This document shows positions 24,063-32,661 of a stretch of DNA of 41,175 nucleotides, one piece after another; positions within the stretch are counted from its first letter, which is position 1, and every line of letters starts with the position of its first letter. Source of the DNA: Acidimicrobiales bacterium (GTDB taxonomy: Bacteria; Actinomycetota; Acidimicrobiia; Acidimicrobiales; JACCXE01); assembly GCA_035546775.1 (NCBI GenBank), contig DASZWD010000037.1, positions 1 to 41,175 on the forward strand. The letters run 5' to 3'. The translations under genes and the position numbers were made by a program. The notes below the pieces were generated by a model. The model saw nothing but the letters and a program-made list of their open reading frames with translations, searched no databases and was not told the origin of the DNA.

Positions 24063-24881
24063 ATGCGGAAGATGCGGGCAGTCCTGGTAGCGGTCGCCAC
24101 GCTTTCGGTGGCTTTCGCCGCGTGCGGCAAGTCGAAGTCGCATGACAACGAACTCGTGATCGGGTCGGACATCGAATACGCCCCGATCGAGTTCTACAAA
24201 GAGGGCACGGAGGTCGCGCAGGGCGTCGACATCGACCTCGGCACGGCCTTGGCCAAACAGCTCGGCAAGAAGGTGAAGTTCGTCAACGACACCGACTTCG
24301 CCGGGATCATCAGCGCGCTCGACAACGGCCGGTTCGACATCGTGATGTCGGCAATGAGCGATACGGCCGAGCGCCAGAAGAAGGTCGACTTCGTCGACTA
24401 CTTCCAAGCGGGCTCGTCGATCCTCGTGCAGAAAGGCAACCCGAAGGCGATCAAGTCGATCGACGACCTGTGCGGGCAGTCGGTCGCCGTGCAGAAGGGC
24501 ACGATCCAGGACACCGACATCCTCACGCCGCAGATCGCGAAGTGTGGGAGCAAGACCCTGAACGTGTTGCGCTTCGAGAAGGACACAGATGCGCTTCAGC
24601 AGGTCAAGCTCGGTCGCGCCGTGGCGAACATGGAGGACTTCCCGGTGGCGGCCTACAACGCGCAGACCTCGGGTGACGGCAACGACTTCGAGGTCGTCGG
24701 CCAGCAGGTCGGCGCGGGGCCCTACGGCATCGCGGTGCCCAAGACGGACACGAAGCTGCGCGACCAGCTCAAGGCGGCGCTGCAACAGCTGATCGACAAC
24801 GGCGACTACGGCCGGATCCTTGCGAAGTGGAACGTATCGGCCGGTGCTGTTACCAGCGCCGAGCTGAACGGCGGGTCCTAA
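24063..24881 (+). CDS. Amino-acid ABC transporter substrate-binding lipoprotein
   Basis: A 272-residue family 3 solute-binding protein from ATG 24063; TTG 24057 is a less likely start. The signal peptide ends at a lipobox Cys21 (VAFAACGKS). The mature part follows the SBP_bac_3 pattern: VIGSDIEYAPIEFYKEG, QGVDIDLGTALAKQLG, DFAGIISALDNGRFDIVMSAM, then VAVQKGTIQDTD and QVGAGPYGIAVPK. Such proteins deliver polar amino acids to HisM/GlnP-type permeases. Position after the arginine/proline enzymes suggests arginine, ornithine or a related amino acid as ligand, which is inference. Permease and ATPase genes follow on the same strand. Confidence 0.92.
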   Translation: MRKMRAVLVAVATLSVAFAACGKSKSHDNELVIGSDIEYAPIEFYKEGTEVAQGVDIDLGTALAKQLGKKVKFVNDTDFAGIISALDNGRFDIVMSAMSDTAERQKKVDFVDYFQAGSSILVQKGNPKAIKSIDDLCGQSVAVQKGTIQDTDILTPQIAKCGSKTLNVLRFEKDTDALQQVKLGRAVANMEDFPVAAYNAQTSGDGNDFEVVGQQVGAGPYGIAVPKTDTKLRDQLKAALQQLIDNGDYGRILAKWNVSAGAVTSAELNGGS

Positions 24882-24990
24882 CACGCGCTACGAGGAGGGC
24901 GACCTCGTCGTCGCGCCGCGTCGGCGGTACGGCCGGTGGGCCTCGTCGGTCGTCATCGCGCTCATCGCGCTGTGGGTCGCGTCGGCCGCG

Positions 24991-25737
24991 GTGCAGTCGC
25001 ACTTCATCAAGGCAGCCGACGTCCGCCACTACCTGTTCAGCCGCCTGATCCTCCAGGGCGTGCGCAACACCATCGTGCTTGCCGTCGTCGCCCAAGCGGT
25101 CGGTCTCGTGCTCGGCTTGGTGTTCGCCGTCGGGCGCATGTCGCACAACCCGCCGGCGAAGGCGGTGTCGACCTTCTACATCTGGTTCTTCCGCGGCACG
25201 CCGGTACTGGTGCAACTCGTGCTCTGGTACAACGGCGTGCCGTCGGTGTTCAAGCATCTGACGATCGCCATTCCCTTCACGCACGTGGTGCTCTTCAGCG
25301 AGCGGATGGTCGACTTCATGACGCCGTTCAACGCCGCGCTGCTGGGCCTTGGGCTCAACGAGGGCGCGTACATGGCCGAGATCGTGCGCGCCGGCATCCT
25401 GTCGGTCGACCACGGACAGGTCGAAGCCGCCAGCGCGCTCGGCATGACGGGTGGGATGACGCTGCGGCGCATCGTGTTGCCCCAGGCGATGCGCGTGATC
25501 ATCCCGCCGACGGGCAACGAGTTCATCGGGATGCTCAAGACGACATCGCTCGCGAGCGTGGTCATCTACGAAGAGTTGCTGCGGCGCGCCAGCAGCATCT
25601 ACTCGACCAACCTGAAGGTGATGCCGCTCCTCGTCGTGGCGTCGATCTGGTACCTGGCGATGACGAGTGTGGCGTCGGTCGGTCAGCACTACATCGAGAA
25701 GCGCTACTCGCGCGGTCAGGCGGTGATCTATGCGTGA
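24991..25737 (+). CDS. Amino-acid ABC transporter permease (N-terminus lacks a usable start codon)
   Basis: HisM/GlnP-type permease, 248 residues from GTG 24991. The core has [20 protein letters not shown], the family segment [14 protein letters not shown] and the EAA loop [22 protein letters not shown] near residue 145. The same frame is open back to 24868 and encodes a convincing N-terminus: a basic stretch (VAPRRRYGRW), then the hydrophobic helix [17 protein letters not shown] that relatives normally have. No ATG, GTG or TTG exists in that extension. A strong GAGGAGGG lies at 24892-24899, 7 nt before an in-frame GTC (24907). Either a one-base change removed a start there, or a non-standard start is used. 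It overlaps the ATPase gene by 8 nt. Confidence 0.85.
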   Translation: MQSHFIKAADVRHYLFSRLILQGVRNTIVLAVVAQAVGLVLGLVFAVGRMSHNPPAKAVSTFYIWFFRGTPVLVQLVLWYNGVPSVFKHLTIAIPFTHVVLFSERMVDFMTPFNAALLGLGLNEGAYMAEIVRAGILSVDHGQVEAASALGMTGGMTLRRIVLPQAMRVIIPPTGNEFIGMLKTTSLASVVIYEELLRRASSIYSTNLKVMPLLVVASIWYLAMTSVASVGQHYIEKRYSRGQAVIYA

Positions 25738-26500
25738 GGGCGAGCCGATGGTTCACGCCGCCGGCGTGTGCAAGCGCTTCGGCCGCAACGAGGTCCTCAA
25801 CGGCATCGACCTCGACGTGGCCGCGGGCGAAGTCGCCGTCATCATCGGACCTTCCGGCTCGGGCAAGTCGACCTTCCTCCGCTGCGTGAACCACCTCGAG
25901 CGCATCAACCGCGGCGTGCTCACCGTCGACGGGGAGATCATCGGCTATCGGCAGCAGGGCGACCGGCTCGTGGAGCTGCCCGAGAAGGAGGTGGCGCAAC
26001 AACGCTCCCGCATCGGGATGGTGTTCCAGCGCTTCAACTTGTTTCCCCACCTGACCGTCCTCGACAACGTGACGTGTGCGCCGATCCACGTCCGCCACCT
26101 CGACCGCCACGCGGCGGCGACCCGGGCTCAGCAACTGCTGGCGCAGGTCGGCCTGGCCGACAAGGCCGACGCCTATCCCGCGCAGCTCAGCGGCGGCCAG
26201 CAGCAGCGCGTCGCCATCGCCCGGGCCCTCGCGATGGACCCCAAGCTCATGCTCTTCGACGAGCCGACCTCCGCGCTCGACCCCGAACTCGTGGGCGAGG
26301 TCCTCGACGTCATGAAGCAGCTGGCCCGCGACGGCATGACGATGCTGTGCGTCACCCACGAGATGGGCTTTGCCCGCGAAGTGGGCGATCAGCTCGTGTT
26401 CATCGACGGCGGCGTCGTCGTCGAGCGCGGCGCCCCCAAAGAGGTCCTGGCGAACCCCCAGCACGACCGCACCAAGACCTTCCTCTCCAAAGTCCTCTAG
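25730..26500 (+). CDS. Amino-acid ABC transporter ATP-binding protein
   Basis: A 256-residue ABC ATPase of the polar amino-acid (GlnQ/HisP) type. It has Walker [10 protein letters not shown] with Lys46, a Q-loop in [12 protein letters not shown], signature LSGGQQQR near 152, Walker [15 protein letters not shown] and the switch His in VTHEMGFA. A slightly long Q-loop-proximal insert ([14 protein letters not shown]) is seen in relatives of this subgroup. The start overlaps the permease stop by 8 nt. Its stop is 2 nt before the 5' palindrome of the second DUF559 cassette, so that palindrome may also end this transcript. Confidence 0.95.
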   Translation: MREGEPMVHAAGVCKRFGRNEVLNGIDLDVAAGEVAVIIGPSGSGKSTFLRCVNHLERINRGVLTVDGEIIGYRQQGDRLVELPEKEVAQQRSRIGMVFQRFNLFPHLTVLDNVTCAPIHVRHLDRHAAATRAQQLLAQVGLADKADAYPAQLSGGQQQRVAIARALAMDPKLMLFDEPTSALDPELVGEVLDVMKQLARDGMTMLCVTHEMGFAREVGDQLVFIDGGVVVERGAPKEVLANPQHDRTKTFLSKVL

Positions 26501-26502
26501 CG

Positions 26503-26555
26503 CACTTCTGTGAAGGAATTTCCGTGTCCAACACGGACGATCCTTCACAGAAGTG
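26503..26555. repeat. Cassette 2, 5' nested palindrome
   Basis: The outer stem CACTTCTGTGAAGGA (26503-26517) pairs perfectly with 26541-26555. Inside it an inner stem TCCGTGT (26521-26527) pairs with ACACGGA (26531-26537) around CCA. A related palindrome follows the gene at 27524-27572. The ABC ATPase stop is 2 nt upstream. Confidence 0.9.
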
Positions 26556-26600
26556 GAGGGCCCGGTTGCGCGTTACACCCCCGCGGCATCATCGAGTGGC

Positions 26601-27575
26601 GTGGCGAACCTCGACGATTTGGTGGCTGAACTCGCAGCGTTGACGGACAACGTGATCGCGCGGCGGAATTTGCTTGCGCTTCGTGTTACGGACGAGTGGA
26701 TCGAAGCCAAGCGAACTCGGCGCGTTTTCCAAACCTTGTTCGACGGCGTATATCTGCACGGTGCGGCGGCGCCGACGCGGCGGCAGTGGATATGGGGCGC
26801 GCTCATGGCCGCGGGGGACGGAGCGGTGATCTCCCACGGCGCCAACCTCGCGGCGCGCAGTGTGCAAGGGGCGGAACCGGGAACGATCCACATCACGATC
26901 CCCGACGACCGCGACGTCGAGCTCAAGATCGTCGGACGCGAGCTTGTCGAGTTGCCCGCGATCAAGGTGTTTCGGTCGCGTCGCGGGACGGGCCCGAAGT
27001 CCTTCGCCGACGGGCTGCCGGCCACCTGCGTCGAGCGGACACTCGTCGACTACGCCGCGATCGCGAGTCCGCTGCTCGTCGAGCGGGCGGTCGAGGACGT
27101 GCTCAACCGGGGCCTTTCGACCGAGACCCGGGTGTGGGAGGGATTGATCCGATATGGCGGCCGTGGCGTCACCGGCACGAAGCGGCTGCGTCGCGTCCTC
27201 ATGCGGCGACCGTCGGGCCGCCCCGCCAAGAGCATCCTCGAAATACTCCTGGGGCCGGTCCTCGATCGAGCGGGTCTTCCGCCCAGCGTGCGCAACCACC
27301 CCGTCACCGTCGACGGCAAGAACTACGAGATCGACCGGGCGTGGGTGCGCGAGATGGTCGCTTTGGAGGCTGACAGCAAGGCCTGGCATGGGACGGCGAC
27401 GGCGAGCGCGAACGACCGTGAGAAAGCCAAGGCACTCGAGTCGATCGGCTTCGCGGTCGTGCGAACCAACTGGGACGAGGTCGTCAACCACCCCGAGCTG
27501 CTCGTCGCCAAGCTCGAACTGGCCTTCTGTGAAGGATCCCCCGTGCTCAACACGGAATTTCCTTCACAGAAGTGA
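26601..27575 (+). CDS. AbiEi-like winged-helix plus DUF559 (Vsr-fold nuclease-like) protein, cassette 2
   Basis: A 324-residue paralogue of the 11958-12878 product. The N-terminal DNA-binding half has VIARRNLLALRVTDEWIEAK, VFQTLFDGVYLHGAAAPTRR and AAGDGAVISHGANLAARS. The C-terminal half has YEIDRAW with Asp245 and VALEADSKAWH with Glu256 and Asp258, the same D-x10-E-x-D spacing as cassette 1. GTG 26601 is chosen because NLDDLVAELAAL aligns with the paralogue's N-terminus; GTG 26553, inside the 5' palindrome, is the other option. The last 17 codons and the stop lie in the 3' palindrome, so the repeat encodes the C-terminus (CEGSPVLNTEFPSQK). No toxin partner is adjacent. DNA binding and nuclease activity are predicted from family resemblance only. 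Confidence 0.78.
   Translation: MANLDDLVAELAALTDNVIARRNLLALRVTDEWIEAKRTRRVFQTLFDGVYLHGAAAPTRRQWIWGALMAAGDGAVISHGANLAARSVQGAEPGTIHITIPDDRDVELKIVGRELVELPAIKVFRSRRGTGPKSFADGLPATCVERTLVDYAAIASPLLVERAVEDVLNRGLSTETRVWEGLIRYGGRGVTGTKRLRRVLMRRPSGRPAKSILEILLGPVLDRAGLPPSVRNHPVTVDGKNYEIDRAWVREMVALEADSKAWHGTATASANDREKAKALESIGFAVVRTNWDEVVNHPELLVAKLELAFCEGSPVLNTEFPSQK
27524..27572. repeat. Cassette 2, 3' nested palindrome (inside the coding region)
   Basis: CTTCTGTGAAGGA (27524-27536) pairs perfectly with 27560-27572, and an inner CCGTG/CACGG stem (27541-27545, 27551-27555) repeats the layout of the 5' copy. The interior matches the 5' copy better when inverted (17 of 23) than directly (14 of 23), with GGATC facing the gene in both, so the two behave like terminal inverted repeats. 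Confidence 0.88.
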
Positions 27576-27653
27576 ACGGGTGCGGGCGGGTAGCACCACA
27601 CCATTCCGTAGGGTATGGTCCCGGTCTCCAACCGTCTCTTAGGGGGATACGAA

Positions 27654-28046
27654 ATGCCCAACCCATTCCTGTCCGATGCTTGGCTCGAGGAAGTCAAGGC
27701 CATCGCTGAAGAGGCCGGCGGCGGCGGCATGATGCCCCCCTCGGCCGAGATCAACATGGTCATCACCGGCGGCCCGGAGGGTGACAAGGAACTGCACGTC
27801 GCCGGCGGCGTGTTCAACAGCGGCCTGCTCGACAGCGCCCCGACCAAGCTGACCGTGCCGTTCGACGTGGCCAAGGACATGTTCATCAACGGCAACCAGC
27901 AGGCAGCCATGCAGGCGTTCATGAGCGGCAAGATCAAGGTCGAAGGCGACATGACCAAGCTCATGGCCATGCAGGGCGGCGCCAGCCCCGATCCCGCTGC
28001 GGCCGAGGCGCTGCAGAAGCGGATCAAGGAAATCACGTCGGACTGA
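27654..28046 (+). CDS. SCP2 sterol-binding domain protein
   Basis: A 130-residue single-domain SCP2-like protein. The hallmarks are a hydrophobic-cavity pattern ending in DVAKDMFINGNQQAAMQAFMSGKIKVEGDMTKLMAMQ. These proteins bind lipids or acyl-CoA and often sit beside fatty-acid or sterol oxidation genes. ATG 27654 is preferred over ATG 27615 because AGGGGG lies 7 nt upstream (27641-27646) and the domain begins at once. TATGGT at 27614-27619 could be its -10. A thiolase follows 9 nt downstream, supporting a role in presenting acyl-CoA substrates to it. Confidence 0.88.
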   Translation: MPNPFLSDAWLEEVKAIAEEAGGGGMMPPSAEINMVITGGPEGDKELHVAGGVFNSGLLDSAPTKLTVPFDVAKDMFINGNQQAAMQAFMSGKIKVEGDMTKLMAMQGGASPDPAAAEALQKRIKEITSD

Positions 28047-29228
<1,182 letters not shown>

Positions 29229-29296
29229 CTCTTGGCAGCCGGCGTGGGAGGTATCTGGGGGGGTTCCTCTCGCGCCGGCGCCAATTCCCTGTGCCT

Positions 29297-30151
29297 ATGA
29301 GTTATCCGCGCCCCGGCGATCTCGACCTCGTCCCGATTCAGTTCGACGAGTCCGGGCACGGCACGTTCGTGATCGAACGGCGTAACTGCCGGCCCGACGG
29401 CGCGCTCTACGGCGGTTGCGCCATCGCCGCCGCGGTTACCGCCATGGAGGTGGCGACGCAATCGCCGATCCTGTGGGCGACGACGCAGTTCGTGGCCTCA
29501 CCGCGCGAAGGCACGCGCATCTCGCTCGACACCACCATCCACGCTGCGGGCAAGCGCATCAAGCAGGTGCACGTCAACGGCGTCGACGAGTCGGGCGCGG
29601 TCATGTTCTCCACGATGGGCTCGACGGCGAACCCGCGCGAGAACGGCATCGAAGGCCAGTTCCAGCAGATGCCCAACGTGCCGGGTCCCGACGACGCCGC
29701 GGAGTTCTTCTTCGGCCCGCCGCAGCTCAAGGAAGTGCAGGTCGACTTCTTCGCGTCGCTCGTCGAGCACCGCCATGTGTCGCTGGCGCCCGACGAGGAA
29801 CGCGCCAAGGGCGCGATGGCGATGTGGGCCCGCTTGTCGACCCATCAACCGCCGACGCCCGCCGGCGTCGCGTTCATGGCCGACATGGCGCCGATTTCGA
29901 TCGCGTCGGGACTCGGCAAGCGCGGCGGCGGCATCAGCCTCGACAACTCGGTGCGCTTCGGCCCGCCCGCCGACAGCGAGTGGGTGCTGCTCGAGGTCCA
30001 CGGCCACCTCGCCATCGGTGGGTACGGTCATTGCACGATCCACGTGTGGTCCGAAGACGGAGTGCTGGTGGCAATAGGCGGTCAGTCATCCAACGTGCTG
30101 CACATCTTCGACGAGGGCATCGCCCCGCCAGGGTGGCCGAAGCGTGACTGA
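29297..30151 (+). CDS. Acyl-CoA thioesterase-like protein (double hotdog, TesB type)
   Basis: A 284-residue protein with two hotdog-like halves. The first has GALYGGCAIAAAVTAMEVATQSPILWATTQFVASPREG; the second ends SLDNSVRFGPPADSEWVLLEVHGHLAIGGYGHCTIHVWSEDG. The L-D-N-S-V-R-F...W-V-L-L-E pattern is typical of TesB-like acyl-CoA thioesterases, which hydrolyse acyl-CoA to free acid and CoA. ATG 29297 is used because the domain begins soon after; the longer open frame to 29180 overlaps thiolase codons. The TetR start overlaps this stop by 8 nt. Confidence 0.78.
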   Translation: MSYPRPGDLDLVPIQFDESGHGTFVIERRNCRPDGALYGGCAIAAAVTAMEVATQSPILWATTQFVASPREGTRISLDTTIHAAGKRIKQVHVNGVDESGAVMFSTMGSTANPRENGIEGQFQQMPNVPGPDDAAEFFFGPPQLKEVQVDFFASLVEHRHVSLAPDEERAKGAMAMWARLSTHQPPTPAGVAFMADMAPISIASGLGKRGGGISLDNSVRFGPPADSEWVLLEVHGHLAIGGYGHCTIHVWSEDGVLVAIGGQSSNVLHIFDEGIAPPGWPKRD

Positions 30152-30704
30152 ATCAACCTCAACGCGTCTGTCGGTGACGGACTGGATCAGCGCCGGGCTG
30201 GAACTGCTGGGTGAAGACGGCATCGGCGGCGTGAAGATCCAGAAGCTGTGCGACCGCCTCGGCGTGACCAAGGGCAGCTTCTACTGGCATTTCACCGACC
30301 TTGACGCCTTCCTCGGGGCTATGGCGAAGCACTACGAGGACGGTGCCCGCATCTTCCGCGACCAGTTCACCGCCATGGCGCGCCAGGACCCGGACAAGAC
30401 GCTGTCGGAAGCGGTGCGCGCTTCATATGACAATCATCTCGGTCGCATCGAGCGCGCCATGCGCGACTGGGCCCGCAGCGACGAGCGCGCCCGCGCCGCC
30501 ATCGAGGCAAGTGATCGCCTGGGGTTCGCCGCCATCGCCGAGAGCTTCGAGCTGCTCGGCTTCACCCCCGAAGAGGCCGACATCCGAGCCAAAACGCTCT
30601 TCTACGCCGGTGTCGGCTTCGGCGACGTCGGTCCGGGGCTCGGCAACCAGCGTGACCCGCACAAACAGCTCACGGCGATGATGGAGTTGCTCACCCGGCG
30701 CTGA
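30144..30704 (+). CDS. TetR-family transcriptional regulator
   Basis: A 186-residue regulator starting at GTG 30144. The helix-turn-helix spans about 10-58 (DWISAGLELLGEDGIGGVKIQKLCDRLGVTKGSFYWHFTDLDAFLGAM). The C-terminal domain has MRDWARSDERARAAIEASDR, seen in a widespread actinobacterial TetR subgroup. It overlaps the thioesterase by 8 nt and is probably the last gene of the SCP2-thiolase-thioesterase transcript, which it may regulate. An acyl-CoA ligand would fit the context but is a guess. Confidence 0.9.
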   Translation: MTESTSTRLSVTDWISAGLELLGEDGIGGVKIQKLCDRLGVTKGSFYWHFTDLDAFLGAMAKHYEDGARIFRDQFTAMARQDPDKTLSEAVRASYDNHLGRIERAMRDWARSDERARAAIEASDRLGFAAIAESFELLGFTPEEADIRAKTLFYAGVGFGDVGPGLGNQRDPHKQLTAMMELLTRR

Positions 30705-30757
30705 TTTGCGCCGCCCGACTGTGACAATTGCCACTATCGGTATTTGCACGAAGTCGC

Positions 30758-30763
30758 TACATT
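30758..30763 (+). promoter_or_regulatory. Probable -10 of a leaderless promoter for the ROK operon
   Basis: TACATT ends exactly 6 nt before ATG 30770, the same spacing as at 17911 and 15816. No convincing -35 is visible at 16-18 bp and there is no Shine-Dalgarno. Confidence 0.4.
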
Positions 30764-30769
30764 CGACCT

Positions 30770-31948
30770 ATGCCGCGGTCTCAAACGATGGGACCGAACT
30801 CAGGGCTGCTATCGCCGCGGCGCATTGGCGACCTGAACCGCTCGCGCGTGCTGCGCGCCCTCAGCGCCCACGGCCCGCTGTCGCGCGCCGACCTGGCCAA
30901 GGAAGCGGGCGTGACGCGAGCGACCATGGGCACGATCGTCCAGACCTTGATCGACGGCGGCATCCTCGAGGAGCGTGCTCCGCTGGCCCTCGGCGCCATC
31001 GGCAAGCCGGCGCGTCCGGTGTGGTTTGCCCGGGGCGCGGCCACGGCGGTGGCGGCGTCGATCACGATGCACGGCGTCGATGCCTGCCTCGTCGACTTCA
31101 GCGGCACCGTGCGCGAGCGCCACACGGAGGCGTTGAAAGACCGCGACAGCACCACGACCGTCGCCCGAGCGGTGGCCGACGCGGTGTCGCGCGTGCGCAT
31201 GCGCACCAACGAAGTCGTTGGCGTGGGCGTGGCCGTGCCCGCCACGTGTGACACCGAGCACGGCGAGGTCCTCGGCTCCGGCCAGATCCCCGGCGCCCGC
31301 GGCCGCACCATCGCCGAGCGCGTCGCGGCGCGCACGTCGCTGCCGGTGCACATCGACAACGACTCGCGAGCGCACGCCCTTGCCGAAAAGTGGTTCGGCG
31401 CCGGTCGGGGCCTTGACACCTACGCCGCGCTGCAAACCGGTGAGGGCTTGGGTGCCGGCATCGTGCTCAACGGCGAGATCGTGCGCGGGCGCATGGGCAT
31501 CGCCGGCGAGATCGGTCACACCGCCGTCGTGCCCGACGGCGAACGCTGCACGTGTGGCCTGCGCGGGTGCTGGGAGACGATCGCGGCGCTGCGGTGGCTG
31601 CGGCGCGAGGCCCGCGCGCGTGGCCTGCGCGGCGCCAACCACGTGACCTGCGCGCGGCTAGCGGCACTGGCGGAAACCGACGACGACGCCGCGGCGTTGC
31701 TCGACACCTACGCCGCCAACCTCGCCATCGGCATCGCCAACCTCAACCAGACGCTGAGCCTGGAAGTGTTCGTCGTCCACGGTGACGCCCTCGGCGGCGG
31801 CGAAGCCTTCCGGGCGCGCCTCGAGCGCTACGCCCGCCGGCGCTCACTGTCCCGGCTGTCGATCGCGAACTCGACGCTGGGCGACGAAGTGTCGTTGCTG
31901 GGTGCCGGAGCGCTGGTGCTCGCCGAGACGTTCCGCGTGGTCGCATGA
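30770..31948 (+). CDS. ROK-family transcriptional regulator
   Basis: A 392-residue ROK repressor. The N-terminal MarR-like helix-turn-helix (NRSRVLRALSAHGPLSRADLAKEAGVTRATMGTIVQTLI) is followed by a ROK sugar-binding fold: VGVGVAVPATCD, HIDNDSRAHALAEKWFG with the catalytic-type Asp, GEGLGAGIVLNGEI and the zinc motif CTCGLRGCWE. NagC/Mlc/XylR-type proteins of this kind sense sugars or sugar phosphates. ATG 30770 fits a leaderless promoter; ATG 30788 is also possible. It shares an ATGA overlap with a compact ROK kinase, so regulator and kinase are co-translated. Confidence 0.9.
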   Translation: MPRSQTMGPNSGLLSPRRIGDLNRSRVLRALSAHGPLSRADLAKEAGVTRATMGTIVQTLIDGGILEERAPLALGAIGKPARPVWFARGAATAVAASITMHGVDACLVDFSGTVRERHTEALKDRDSTTTVARAVADAVSRVRMRTNEVVGVGVAVPATCDTEHGEVLGSGQIPGARGRTIAERVAARTSLPVHIDNDSRAHALAEKWFGAGRGLDTYAALQTGEGLGAGIVLNGEIVRGRMGIAGEIGHTAVVPDGERCTCGLRGCWETIAALRWLRREARARGLRGANHVTCARLAALAETDDDAAALLDTYAANLAIGIANLNQTLSLEVFVVHGDALGGGEAFRARLERYARRRSLSRLSIANSTLGDEVSLLGAGALVLAETFRVVA

Positions 31949-32661
31949 CCCTGCTCGACTGCATCGAGGTCGGCGGCAGCAGCGTCGAGACGGTGACGTT
32001 CGCGCTCGACGGCACGACCGTGCGCGCGCCGGGGGCGCGTCACCACCTCGGGGCGACGCTCGCCATCGCGACGCCGGGAATCGTCGGCGCCAGCCGCGTC
32101 ATCGCGGCGTCGAACATCGGGTGGTACGACGTCGATCCGGCGGTGGAACTCGGCGTCGGCGTCAACGCCGACATCGTGCTCAACGACGCCGAGGCCGCCG
32201 CGCTCGGCGAAGTCGCCCTGCGCGACGACACCGACGACGCCGTGTTCGTGTGCCTCGGTACCGGCGTGGGCGGTGCCGTCGTCGTCGACGGCGCCGTCGT
32301 GGCCTCGAACCTGTTCGGTCACGCGACGGGCTACAGCGACATGGCGTGCGTGTGCGGCCGCGTCGGATGCCTCGAAACGATCGCCGGCGGGTGGGCGCTG
32401 CCCGAGAGGCTCGGCGATCACGAAGTGGCGATCATCGGCCGCGCGGTGGCCGACGCGGTCGAGCGCGAGCCGCTGGCGACGCCCGACCTCGTCGTGGTCG
32501 GGGGCGGCTTGGCGCGCCGCTACCCCGCGGTGATCGACGCCGTCGCCGCGGCCGTCGATCCCTGGCGCCTCGTCGAACCCAGCGCCGCGCCGGCCGGCTT
32601 CAAGTCGGCGGCGGCGTGGGGCTTGCGCGCCGCTCTGCGGCGTGCTGCGATGCGCGCGTGA
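31945..32661 (+). CDS. Compact ROK-family sugar kinase
   Basis: A 238-residue ROK protein without a DNA-binding domain, shorter than the usual ~300. It keeps the phosphate loop as IEVGGSSVETVTF (Glu in place of the usual Asp), ATPGIVG, the catalytic Asp in VLNDAEAAALGEV, GTGVGGAVVVDG and the zinc motif CVCGRVGCLE. The segment between the first loop and ATPGIVG is trimmed, and the C-terminal helices are short. It may phosphorylate a hexose or amino sugar, but the changed first Asp leaves activity uncertain. ATGA overlap upstream and GTGA overlap downstream (DegT aminotransferase) place it in a tight three-gene unit. Confidence 0.82.
   Translation: MTLLDCIEVGGSSVETVTFALDGTTVRAPGARHHLGATLAIATPGIVGASRVIAASNIGWYDVDPAVELGVGVNADIVLNDAEAAALGEVALRDDTDDAVFVCLGTGVGGAVVVDGAVVASNLFGHATGYSDMACVCGRVGCLETIAGGWALPERLGDHEVAIIGRAVADAVEREPLATPDLVVVGGGLARRYPAVIDAVAAAVDPWRLVEPSAAPAGFKSAAAWGLRAALRRAAMRA

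Noticed and set aside
26503-27573. Ordinary insertion sequence
   Set aside because: The enclosed protein has no transposase signature, and no target-site duplication is evident at the outer edges.
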